From contig DATCLA010000137.1 in the NCBI GenBank assembly GCA_036564195.1, forward strand, positions 1 to 15,327: a DNA stretch of 15,327 bases. Reading direction: 5' to 3'. This DNA is from DATCLA01 sp036564195. GTDB taxonomy: Bacteria > Bacillota > UBA4882 > UBA8346. Within the stretch, counting starts at the first letter, position 1. Each line of letters starts with the position of its first letter. The notes beneath the pieces were generated by a model. The model did not search any database, had not been told where the DNA came from, and was given only the letters and a program-made list of their open reading frames with translations. Positions 7,383-13,527 of this stretch are shown here, piece after piece. Made by a program: the position numbers and the translations under genes.

Positions 7383-7873
7383 TGAAGCATCTTATCTCCA
7401 CTCTGGTTGTCAATCAACCCGGAGTGATGATCCGAGTTGCCGGACTTTTCAGCCGCCGGGGTTATAATATTGAAAGTATCGCGGTGGGACGTTCCGAAGA
7501 CCCGAACCTGGCCCGGATCATCATTACGGTTGAGGCAGCGGATGACCGGACTATTGAACAGATCGAAAAACAGCTTTATAAATTGATCGATGTAGTTAAA
7601 GTCACCGACCTGCCAGTAGCGGAAGCGGTCGAACGGGAACTGGCCCTAATCAAAGTTAACGCCTCAGGTCAGAGCCGGGCCGAAATCATGCAGATGGTAA
7701 ATATCTTCCGTGCCAAGATTGTTGATGTCGGCAGCCGGGCGTTGATCATTGAGTTAACCGGCGGCACTGCCAAAGTCGAAGCCTTTATCGCTTTATTGAA
7801 GCCTTACGGAATCCGGGAGATTGTCCGAACCGGGCAGATCGCGATGCTCCGGACGCAACGGCGGGAGAAGTAG
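7382..7873 (+). CDS. ilvN: Acetolactate synthase, small (regulatory) subunit
   Basis: This 163-residue protein activates the IlvB catalytic subunit and usually confers valine feedback inhibition. An ACT domain covers about 4-76, with the ligand-site signature NQPGVMIRVAGLFSRRGYNI at 11-30. The C-terminal ACT-like activation domain follows (about 80-158) with SRAEIMQMVNIFRAKIVDV and ALIIELTGG. The length is typical of IlvN/IlvH. Its ATG overlaps the ilvB stop in the arrangement TAATG, which implies translational coupling. No ilvC, leuA or ilvD follows, so the rest of the pathway is elsewhere or was lost from this locus. The stop codon is TAG. Confidence 0.96.
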   Translation: MKHLISTLVVNQPGVMIRVAGLFSRRGYNIESIAVGRSEDPNLARIIITVEAADDRTIEQIEKQLYKLIDVVKVTDLPVAEAVERELALIKVNASGQSRAEIMQMVNIFRAKIVDVGSRALIIELTGGTAKVEAFIALLKPYGIREIVRTGQIAMLRTQRREK

Positions 7874-8156
7874 GAGTTATTTCTGTTTAATTAGGATCAG
7901 TTTTAACGCTGCGGTATTATTTATTTAAGGAAGATTGCTTGACTTGGCTTGCTTTGGATTTAAAACAAGGCCTGCCGCCAAGTTGGAACAATTAATAAAA
8001 GAAGGCATAAAAATTACATCATTACCGCTAATAATTCCAATAAATCTTTGGTAATAATTCCGGCGATACCGGAAGCCGCACCGATCAGCAGCAGATCATC
8101 TTGGGTTTCTTTTGTTGTGGCGCTGAAGTAACTGGCTCCTTTTTTAAATAAGGTAA
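7874..8156. other. Non-coding, probably decayed region after ilvN
   Basis: No intact gene is visible. One plus-strand open stretch (about 7936-8059) and one minus-strand stretch (8014-8157) code for 40-48 residues each, but neither has a start codon with a ribosome binding site. No clear intrinsic terminator for ilvBN was found. With the enzyme fragment that follows, this looks like a zone of gene erosion, although no parent gene can be named for this part. Confidence 0.4.
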
Positions 8157-8600
8157 TCTAAATCAGTAAGCGATTCTCCATTGAAAGCCTTAAGGTCGGG
8201 ACTGGTGGCAGTCCCCGACTCTTGTAACGACGTCCTGGTAAACGCCATTCGCAAAGCCTTAATCCAAGGAACGGTCGCCCATGTCAGTTTTACCAAAGAT
8301 GTCTGGCAAATTTCTACCGCAGAAGCGGTCCGCCTGCCGGAGTCTTATTTGAAAACCATGGCCCAATTGCCTCCGGAAGTAATTGCCGCAGCCGTTAAAA
8401 GGTTGGGAGAAGCGAAACGGCCGGCGATTGTAGCGGGACGGGGCATTGGAAAGATTGGCCCGAAACTAATAGAATTGGCTGAAAAGTGGCAGGCCGGCAT
8501 CTGTCTAACCTTGCCCACCAAAGGGATGATCCCTGGGACTCATCCTCTGGTTATGGCCGCTGAAATTCCCGGGCTTGGAAGCAAAGACCGCGCCGGATAA
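8157..8600 (+). pseudogene. Fragment of a pyruvate-oxidase/ALS-like ThDP enzyme
   Basis: The open frame encodes at least 139 residues from a TTG at 8181. It matches the end of the pyrimidine-binding domain and the start of the central domain of thiamine-diphosphate enzymes: VLVNAIRKALIQGTVAHVSFTKDVW resembles the conserved 'GPV-hi-iPkDv' segment, and LGEAKRPAIVAGRGIGK ... LTLPTKGMIPGTHPLVM ... IPGLGSK matches the central domain. Complete members have about 530-590 residues, so roughly the first 130 and last 230 are missing, including the catalytic glutamate and the GDG motif. There is no ribosome binding site at 8181. After the stop at 8600 another frame stays open with one stop to about 8674, which is consistent with frameshift decay. 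A functional small protein is unlikely. Confidence 0.68.
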
Positions 8601-8669
8601 GGAGTTGGCGTTGGTCTAGCCCCAGCCGGTTGAGGCATTAATGACTATCCTTAAGGTCGAAAATCACGC

Positions 8670-9608
8670 CTATTGATCCTTGGCGTAAAGAGCGAGCATC
8701 CGTTTAATTCTATTGATAACTTCCACTCGTACCTTTTCCGGTTCCAAACATTCGCATTTATCGCCAAAACTAAGCAGTAGATTGTATCCCCAGTCGTCCT
8801 CAACAAAGGGGAAGTTAACCATTAATTTATTATCACCATATGATTGAATATTTTCCTCGCCACAACGCGCGACTATTTGTTCGCGGAGTGACTCGTCAAC
8901 CAGCAGTTTAATTGTTACAATTCTTGGTGCGATCCAATCGGAACCGTCGAGGGAGCGGGGATGAAATTCCCGCGGCATAAATGTTGAATCGAGGATTTCC
9001 AGCCCGGAAATGCGTGAGAGCTTAAAAACACGAAAAGCTTTTCGCAATAAACAATAGGCTTGCAAATACCAATTTACTTCTTTAAACACCAGTTGATAAG
9101 GTTCGACTTGCCGGTGGCTTTGCCTTCCCTTACTGTCGCAATAATGAAATGATAGCAATTTGCTTTCATTGAGCGCTTTTTTGATCTTGTTTAGGTTAGG
9201 TTGAAAGTTCTTATTCCCCGCCCAGGTAGTGAGGTCGATGGAAATTTGTTGCGCCTTTAATTCAATATCTCCAATTTGGTCCGCTGCAATTAAACTTCTG
9301 ACTTTCGCAAGAGTATTAATAACTGCTTCACTGGATATGGTAGCTGAGATACTTTTGAGACCTTGTAAAAGGGTTATAATATCTGAAATGGTAAATAGCT
9401 TTTTGTCTACTTTATATTGTTCCATGATACTGATGCCGCCGTTAACACCGGGATAGGTAATTATCGGGATACCCGCCATGTTTATGGTTTCAATGTCGCG
9501 GTAAATTGTTCTGGGTGTTACCTCGAACATTTCAGCGAGTTTGGTAGCGCTAATTCTTTTACATTCAAGCAACAACATGATAATGGCGATCAACCGGTCG
9601 ATCTTCAA
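8670..9608 (-). CDS. YafY-type transcriptional regulator with HTH, WYL and WCX domains
   Basis: This 312-residue DNA-binding regulator has a winged HTH at residues 1-55 (SATKLAEMFEVTPRTIYRDIETI is the recognition region), a WYL domain at about 140-205 (WYLQAY at 180-185 and the basic FRVFKLSRI at 192-200), and a C-terminal WCX extension at about 228-308. WYL domains sense small ligands or nucleic acid, but the ligand cannot be read from this sequence. The start is TTG at 9608, with AGGATGAGG just upstream and the family-typical MKIDRLIAIIMLLL. It is divergent from the PNPOx-like gene, with a perfect inverted repeat between them, so it probably controls that gene and itself. A short ACGCC/GGCGT hairpin overlaps its stop codon and could act as a weak terminator. 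Confidence 0.9.
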   Translation of the reverse strand: MKIDRLIAIIMLLLECKRISATKLAEMFEVTPRTIYRDIETINMAGIPIITYPGVNGGISIMEQYKVDKKLFTISDIITLLQGLKSISATISSEAVINTLAKVRSLIAADQIGDIELKAQQISIDLTTWAGNKNFQPNLNKIKKALNESKLLSFHYCDSKGRQSHRQVEPYQLVFKEVNWYLQAYCLLRKAFRVFKLSRISGLEILDSTFMPREFHPRSLDGSDWIAPRIVTIKLLVDESLREQIVARCGEENIQSYGDNKLMVNFPFVEDDWGYNLLLSFGDKCECLEPEKVRVEVINRIKRMLALYAKDQ

Positions 9609-9651
9609 GCGGCCTCATCCTCTATTAAAATTTTTAGTTACCTGAAAACTA

Positions 9652-9667
9652 TGACAGATAGCTGTCA
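9652..9667. promoter_or_regulatory. Candidate operator of the WYL regulator
   Basis: TGACAG and CTGTCA form a perfect inverted repeat with a four-base spacer, midway in the 124-base gap between the divergent WYL regulator and PNPOx-like genes. It also contains a TTGACA on the minus strand that could serve as a -35. Position and symmetry suggest a dimer-binding site, and the local regulator is the obvious candidate. This is inferred, not shown. Confidence 0.6.
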
Positions 9668-9732
9668 AGGTTTTGTTAGTAAACTAAAGCTATATCCGGA
9701 AGGTTAATATATTTTAATGAGGAGGCAAAATC

Positions 9733-10155
9733 ATGGATTATATGAAGGAATTTATGCGGATTATGGAAAGCCAGAGTGCAATCGCTTTAGCGACTGCGGT
9801 AGCTAATGTGCCAAATGTCAGAATTGTAAATTTCTGCTCTGATAACCAAAACAAAGGTGTCTTATACTTTTCAACATTCAAGAATAATCGTAAAGTTAAA
9901 GAATTTGCCGAAAACAGCCAAGTGGCATTTACAACCATTCCGATTGGGACTAACGAACATGTCAGAGCTAATAAGGCGACAATTCTAAAGAGCAACTTAA
10001 CAATTTACGATTTAAAAGAGGCCTTTATTAAAAAAATCCCTGATTACGCGTAGGCCATCGCGCAAGCCGGAAGCCATTTAGTTCTTTATGAGGTTCATTT
10101 TAAAGAAGCGGTGGTAACTTTAGATTTTTCAAAGATCGGTAAGGTTACGCTTTAG
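9733..10155 (+). pseudogene. Pyridoxamine 5'-phosphate oxidase-like protein split by in-frame TAG
   Basis: The first 106 codons encode the start of a small FMN-binding split-barrel protein of the pyridoxamine 5'-phosphate oxidase-like family (IALATAVANVPNVRIVNF, GVLYFSTFKNNRKVKEF, VAFTTIPIGTNEHVRA). A TAG at 10051-10053 stops translation after IPDYA. The same frame then continues with AIAQAGSHLVLYEVHFKEA to a second TAG at 10153-10155, giving the usual family length of about 140 residues. The tail reads as the normal C terminus (LYEVHFKEAVVTLDF). One substitution in a sense codon explains this. Possibilities are a recent nonsense mutation, a sequencing error, or readthrough. The start is the ATG at 9733 behind GAGGAGG. 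A terminator follows the second stop, supporting the full length as the original gene. Confidence 0.8.
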
Positions 10156-10191
10156 GTATCTAAAAAAGTCCGATTTTCTTCTGCCGATTTC

Positions 10192-10230
10192 AATGGCGTC
10201 AGTGGTGGTAGGCTGGTCGCCATTTTTTTA
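10192..10230 (+). terminator. Intrinsic terminator of the PNPOx-like gene
   Basis: AATGGCG and CGCCATT form a 7-bp stem, extended by an inner CAG/CTG pairing, and are followed directly by TTTTTT. The hairpin lies 37 bases after the second TAG of the split gene. Confidence 0.72.
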
Positions 10231-10448
10231 AGTTTCGGTCTACTTCAATTTTATTTAAACTCTGCCGGAATATATTAGTGGGAATTCCGGTTAGTAAAAA
10301 AGAAGGCCTTTTTTGCGCCTTATTTCATGATACTCCAATGATATCATTATGGTTTAATTATATCCAATTTTATACAGAAGTTCAATTACACTATGAGATT
10401 CTACTTGAAACTAAGCTACCTAGAAAAGCGATCACTGCCGGTCAACTC
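10231..10448. other. Non-coding spacer with further hairpins
   Basis: No gene is visible in this AT-rich stretch. CCGGAAT at 10265-10271 and ATTCCGG at 10284-10290 form a 7-bp stem with a 12-base loop. Next to it, AAGGC/GCCTT at about 10303-10321, followed on the minus strand by CTTTTTTAC, could be a second terminator for minus-strand transcripts. I could not identify anything else. Confidence 0.4.
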
Positions 10449-10476
10449 TAAAAAAAGACCGCGACTAAAGCCGCGG
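10449..10476 (-). terminator. Intrinsic terminator of the 98-residue protein gene
   Basis: On the minus strand CCGCGGC pairs with GTCGCGG (7 bp with one G-U) around a four-base loop, TTTA, followed by TCTTTTTTTAG. It begins six bases past the stop codon of the 10483-10779 gene, a textbook rho-independent arrangement. Confidence 0.8.
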
Positions 10477-10482
10477 CAGATT

Positions 10483-10779
10483 TTAAATTTTACCCTTTAT
10501 TTTCTCCATCAATCTTAGCGCTCTTACTCCGTCAAAAAACCCTTGCCGGTACATGAGGGAGATCACTATACCGTCTTGTTCCGCTTCCGCTTCGTCGTAT
10601 CGGTTTACTAATGGTTGCAGTCGTGGGGGAAGGCTATTTAGGAGTTCAGATTGGACTTGGATAATTTGTGAGGTCAATTCCAGGTAGCGTTGATTATTTA
10701 ATAAAATCTTGCGGCAGACTTCTTCGGTCCGAGCAGTGATGAATTCCTTGACATAGTGGTTTAGCAATTTCAACATCAT
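10483..10779 (-). CDS. Small helical protein of unknown function
   Basis: I do not recognise this 98-residue protein with confidence. It is mostly helical, with heptad-like spacing (YLELTSQIIQVQSELLNSL) and a C-terminal part, DEAEAEQDGIVISLMYRQGFFDGVRAL, that recalls the acidic-then-'F-x-x-G-F-x-x-G' ending of short Firmicutes proteins such as DUF6809; that resemblance is weak. It has no signal peptide or membrane segment. Two adjacent ATGs at 10779 and 10776 follow GGAGG, and the second has the better spacing. The gene has its own promoter and terminator, so it is a monocistronic unit next to an excisionase-type HTH gene. Confidence 0.7.
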   Translation of the reverse strand: MMLKLLNHYVKEFITARTEEVCRKILLNNQRYLELTSQIIQVQSELLNSLPPRLQPLVNRYDEAEAEQDGIVISLMYRQGFFDGVRALRLMEKIKGKI

Positions 10780-10799
10780 TAAAGCCTCCTTTTTGATCG

Positions 10800-10854
10800 C
10801 CTTGAAGGAGGTTATGTCTTCTGTTATAATAAGGTAGAAGCATATCCTTCAAGG
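10800..10854. repeat. Inverted repeat CCTTGAAGG/CCTTCAAGG around a promoter
   Basis: A perfect 9-bp arm at 10800-10808 is repeated inverted at 10846-10854. The second arm overlaps the -35 of the small-protein promoter, and the first lies in its 5' leader. It could be a two-site operator or form a long-range RNA hairpin. Confidence 0.5.
10823..10852 (-). promoter_or_regulatory. Promoter of the 98-residue protein gene
   Basis: Read on the minus strand, TTGAAG (10852-10847) and TATAAC (10828-10823) are separated by 18 bases. Transcription would start about 35 bases upstream of the gene. Confidence 0.6.
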
Positions 10855-10905
10855 GATGTTTCACTGAGGAAGTCTTGGATACTTTTGCGGGTGTTCGGAC
10901 TTCCT

Positions 10906-11082
10906 TTAATTTTGTTTTCCTCTGTTTTGCTCGATCCAGTTAAGAACCTCTTCCTTCTTAAACCTGACGCTACTACCGATTTTATAAAATGGCAGCCCGT
11001 TTTTTCGCCATCTTTCAATGGTTCTTCGGGTGGTTTTTAACCAATTACAAAGTTCATCGGTAGTCAAAAATTCTTCTTTCAT
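10906..11082 (-). CDS. Excisionase-family small HTH protein
   Basis: This 58-residue protein is an HTH_17 (excisionase/MerR-like) DNA-binding protein. EFLTTDELCNWLKTTRRTI holds the HTH, followed by ERWRKNGLPFYKIGSSVRF, the wing with its characteristic G-L-P-x-x-K-I-G motif, and KKEEVLNWIEQNR, the closing helix. Such proteins act as recombination directionality factors of mobile elements or as simple small regulators. The ATG at 11082 follows AAGGGG at proper spacing. The stop is TAA at 10908-10906. Its promoter overlaps a perfect inverted repeat, suggesting autoregulation. No integrase or other phage gene lies in the window, so a regulator of the neighbouring small gene is as likely as an excisionase. 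Confidence 0.87.
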   Translation of the reverse strand: MKEEFLTTDELCNWLKTTRRTIERWRKNGLPFYKIGSSVRFKKEEVLNWIEQNRGKQN

Positions 11083-11100
11083 TCGTCACCCCTTCCGTCG

Positions 11101-11123
11101 TAATGTAACTACATGTTACATTA
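11101..11123. promoter_or_regulatory. Perfect 9+9 bp operator-like inverted repeat
   Basis: TAATGTAAC and GTTACATTA flank the five bases TACAT, a perfect dyad of 23 bases. It covers part of the -10 and the expected start site of the HTH gene promoter, the normal place for a repressor to act. The HTH protein itself is the simplest candidate ligand. Confidence 0.75.
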
Positions 11124-11148
11124 TACGACAATACACAACATAGGTCAA
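11120..11148 (-). promoter_or_regulatory. SigA-type promoter of the HTH gene
   Basis: On the minus strand TTGACC (11148-11143) and a perfect TATAAT (11125-11120) are separated by exactly 17 bases. Transcription starts inside the inverted repeat, about 30 bases before the gene. Confidence 0.85.
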
Positions 11149-11150
11149 CC

Positions 11151-11734
11151 AAATTTTGTAAAAAACACTTTCAAAATAGGCCTCTTCCTATTTTCCTTCA
11201 GAACTGCAGATTTTTAGAATTATGTGCGTATTTCGTTTCAATTTTAGTCCCTAGAATCATGGCTGCTAATTGCCACTATTGGTTCTTAGGGTTTAGTTCC
11301 CGCTAAATGGCAAGCAAAACTTGTAAGGCAGTAAAATTTGTGGTTCGCTAAATTTATACAATATACAATGAAATCACTCTTCGGGATGCAAGGTTTTTAA
11401 TATGAATCAATCAATTTTCATGTATATATTCTACCATGGAATGAATCTAGTTCAGCGCTTACATAGACTTAGTTGTTATTCAGCAAACCCTAATTAAAAC
11501 CCAATAATGAAAAAATGTAATCCGCAAAGGAAGACTTCACAAGGACTGTAACTTTTTGAAGCAGTGGTAGTTATAGGGATGTTTTGGAGCTGGTGTCGAA
11601 ATATGTAATATATTAACATTAAATTTCATGTTATACAAATATAGGTTGCAAATTGGAAATATTCGGGTTTAACTGCTTTTCCTTATTTGGGGATCAGGTT
11701 AATAAAAATTAAAAATTACCTTGACAGGTTAGCG
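11151..11734. other. AT-rich non-coding region upstream of porin 1
   Basis: This stretch of nearly 600 bases has stops in all frames at high density. One imperfect long hairpin is visible at about 11252-11294: CCCTAGAATCA against TGGTTCTTAGGG, enclosing TGGC/GCCA. No known RNA family, terminator or convincing promoter was recognised. It presumably holds the promoter for the porin transcript. Confidence 0.35.
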
Positions 11735-11920
11735 ATGGATGATTTACAATGGGATTTGCAGAGGTTTTTGCAAGAATGTTTTACTTTTTGTCGATTTTTA
11801 GCGACAGAAGTCGCGGAGGCGATTAAGGGAAACCTGGATACCTTAAGAAATTTGCCGCAAATGGCGTTAAAAAACGACAGAAACAAACGGGACTTGCAGG
11901 ACTTCTTATCAATTTTTTAA
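11735..11920 (+). CDS. Small hypothetical protein upstream of porin 1
   Basis: The frame is open from a TTG at 11687 (77 residues); the ATG at 11735 (61 residues) has a weak ACAGG upstream and is the better start. The product is polar and probably helical (DDLQWDLQRFLQECFTFCRFLATEVAEA), with no signal peptide and no recognised domain. It ends 16 bases before the porin ATG, and the porin ribosome binding site lies just after its stop codon. A real leader gene is possible, but chance is not excluded. Confidence 0.38.
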   Translation: MDDLQWDLQRFLQECFTFCRFLATEVAEAIKGNLDTLRNLPQMALKNDRNKRDLQDFLSIF

Positions 11921-11936
11921 GGAGGAGACAGAAAGA

Positions 11937-12923
11937 ATGAAAAAGGGATTAGTTCTAGTTTTAGCTCTGGCAATGGTCCTTTCCGTAGTGAGCATTGCCT
12001 CTGCCGCCACCACCACCGTCGGCGGTCAGCTCCGGGTTTGGTATTTGAACACTGACAATGAGAAAGCAGCCTCAGGTTCACAAGAAGATGACACCTTTAA
12101 GTTTGACCGTGTGGCCATCGATGTGAAGACCGCTTATGACGATGGCAGCAGCCTGTTTGTGCAATTCCAGGGCCGTAATATTAATAAAAGTGGTGGCGAC
12201 AGTGGCGACAATGTCTATTTCTTTGTCGACCAGGCTTTTTGGACCAAACCGATTCTGGACGGCGGCAAGTTGATGATTGGTGCTTTTGACGGTCAGGTGC
12301 CGTTTAAGAACGGTTATAGCAATGTTATTATCAGCGGTGGCCTGGGTGATGGCCTGAAGATTGGGAATTCCGTCGGTGTTGCTTACCAATACAATCAAGA
12401 TCTGTTCGGATTCGGCCTCGCTGTGGTCAATGCCGAACTTGGAAAGGCCAAAAACCCTGTTTTTGGTGACAACGTTGATGATCAAGGATATGCTTGGTCA
12501 ACCCGGTTCGACTATAAACCGATTGACGGTTTAAAGGCCGGTATCGGTTATGCTGATTTAAATGAGAATGATGAAACCAGACTAGTGGTTGACGCTTCCT
12601 ACAAAAACCTGGATGTAACCCCGATCAGCGGCATGGTGGAATATGCTAAAGTGGAAGAAGATAATGCTGATGACCTCGATGCATACTATGTAGAAGTTGG
12701 TTATACTTTCGGTAAAGCAGTTGTCTACGCTGGTTATGGCGACGGCGACATTTATGGTAAGAAGATTACTTCTTCACAAGGTACCTTCAAAATCAATGAT
12801 GATAACTATACAGTTGCCGGTTTAATCTATCAGGTTGGTGACAATGCCTTCCTGCAAGGTGAGTATACCAGAACCGACTCCGACAACGACGGCTTTGGTT
12901 TACGGTTAAGAGTAAACTTCTAA
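11937..12923 (+). CDS. Outer-membrane porin-like beta-barrel protein (porin 1)
   Basis: This 328-residue secreted protein has a clear signal peptide at residues 1-23 (MKKGLVLVLALAMVLSVV...ASA, cut before ATTTVGG). The mature part is rich in alternating polar/hydrophobic strands ending in aromatic residues (GGQLRVWYL, KFDRVAIDVKTAY, AYYVEVGYTF, KAVVYAGYG), spaced by acidic Gly/Asp/Asn loops. It finishes in GLRLRVNF, with the terminal Phe recognised by the BAM machinery in outer-membrane proteins. It probably forms a diffusion pore. No S-layer homology domain is present, unlike the OmpM porins of Negativicutes. AAGGAGGAG sits eight or more bases upstream, and codon choice is relatively GC-rich, suggesting high expression. 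The solute specificity is unknown. Confidence 0.82.
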   Translation: MKKGLVLVLALAMVLSVVSIASAATTTVGGQLRVWYLNTDNEKAASGSQEDDTFKFDRVAIDVKTAYDDGSSLFVQFQGRNINKSGGDSGDNVYFFVDQAFWTKPILDGGKLMIGAFDGQVPFKNGYSNVIISGGLGDGLKIGNSVGVAYQYNQDLFGFGLAVVNAELGKAKNPVFGDNVDDQGYAWSTRFDYKPIDGLKAGIGYADLNENDETRLVVDASYKNLDVTPISGMVEYAKVEEDNADDLDAYYVEVGYTFGKAVVYAGYGDGDIYGKKITSSQGTFKINDDNYTVAGLIYQVGDNAFLQGEYTRTDSDNDGFGLRLRVNF

Positions 12924-12945
12924 GCTGAACTTGATTAAAGTGAAA

Positions 12946-12986
12946 GAGTGAGTCAGGGTACGGTGGCCTTGACTCACTTTTTTCAT
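12946..12986 (+). terminator. Intrinsic terminator of porin 1
   Basis: GTGAGTCAGG pairs with CCTTGACTCAC (one bulged base) and is followed by TTTTTT. It lies about 25 bases after the porin stop. Confidence 0.82.
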
Positions 12987-13319
12987 TCAGTCAAGTAAGG
13001 ACGGTTGGTTGACTGATTTCGATCGGCCGCTGAAAATCCTCTTAAGGCTGCTGTTATAGTCTCAATATTTACCCTCCCTCAAATTTAAAACTTCAATCAT
13101 ATTTTGCCTATAAATTCCCTCAATTTCGTACCGAACAATCTCCCTCACTTTAAGACCAGTCAAGCTTTAAAAGTAGTACAGACGGAAACGAAAAGCCAAA
13201 TTAACAGGTCGGTGGCAGGATTATAATTAAAAAACTGTAAAATTTAGTAAACTTAAAAAGGAGATCGCAGACTGACGTCAAATAAAATTATACTGCCGAT
13301 GGAAATTTATGTAAATTAG
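12987..13319. other. Spacer between the two porin genes
   Basis: No gene, known RNA or clear promoter was seen. An isolated AAAAAGGAGA at about 13255-13264 resembles a ribosome binding site, but no open frame follows it. Confidence 0.35.
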
Positions 13320-13505
13320 CTAACACTATAGTTTGCATCGGGTATCGAAATACCAGGGTTAGATAGTTTTTCAGTCAACTCCGCGATTTTGCGAGTTGTC
13401 GTTACCAACAACGGGGGAAACACGGCTACCTCGTTTGGCTGGCTAACAACCGGTAAATCCCGGAGGGGATTGGATACTTAGCAACGCTGGTATTTTTACC
13501 AATAA
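13320..13505 (+). other. Potentially structured 5' leader of porin 2
   Basis: Several stems lie in tandem on the strand of porin 2: CTAAC 13320-13324 with GTTAG 13358-13362, enclosing GGTAT-CGAA-ATACC at 13341-13354; CAACTC 13376-13381 with GAGTTG 13393-13398; and AATCCC 13456-13461 with GGGATT 13466-13471 around GGAG. The density of hairpins with short loops suggests a structured leader RNA. I could not match it to a named riboswitch, and no strong promoter was identified (TATAGT at about 13327 has no good -35). Confidence 0.42.
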
Positions 13506-13527
13506 AAAACGGGGAGGATTATTGAGG

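Noticed and set aside
7936..8157. Two short open stretches, one on each strand, including a GFKTRPAAKLEQLIKEGI segment faintly like translation initiation factor IF-2
   Set aside because: Neither has a start codon with a ribosome binding site, and the IF-2 resemblance covers too few residues to support a homology claim.
10858..10873. Second TGTTTCAC half-site that could be parS
   Set aside because: Only the left half matches; the right half (TGAGGAAG) does not, so it is not a parS site.
10824..11018. 64-codon minus-strand open frame
   Set aside because: It is the wrong frame of the HTH gene at 10906-11082, whose product has a complete excisionase-type domain and a good start.
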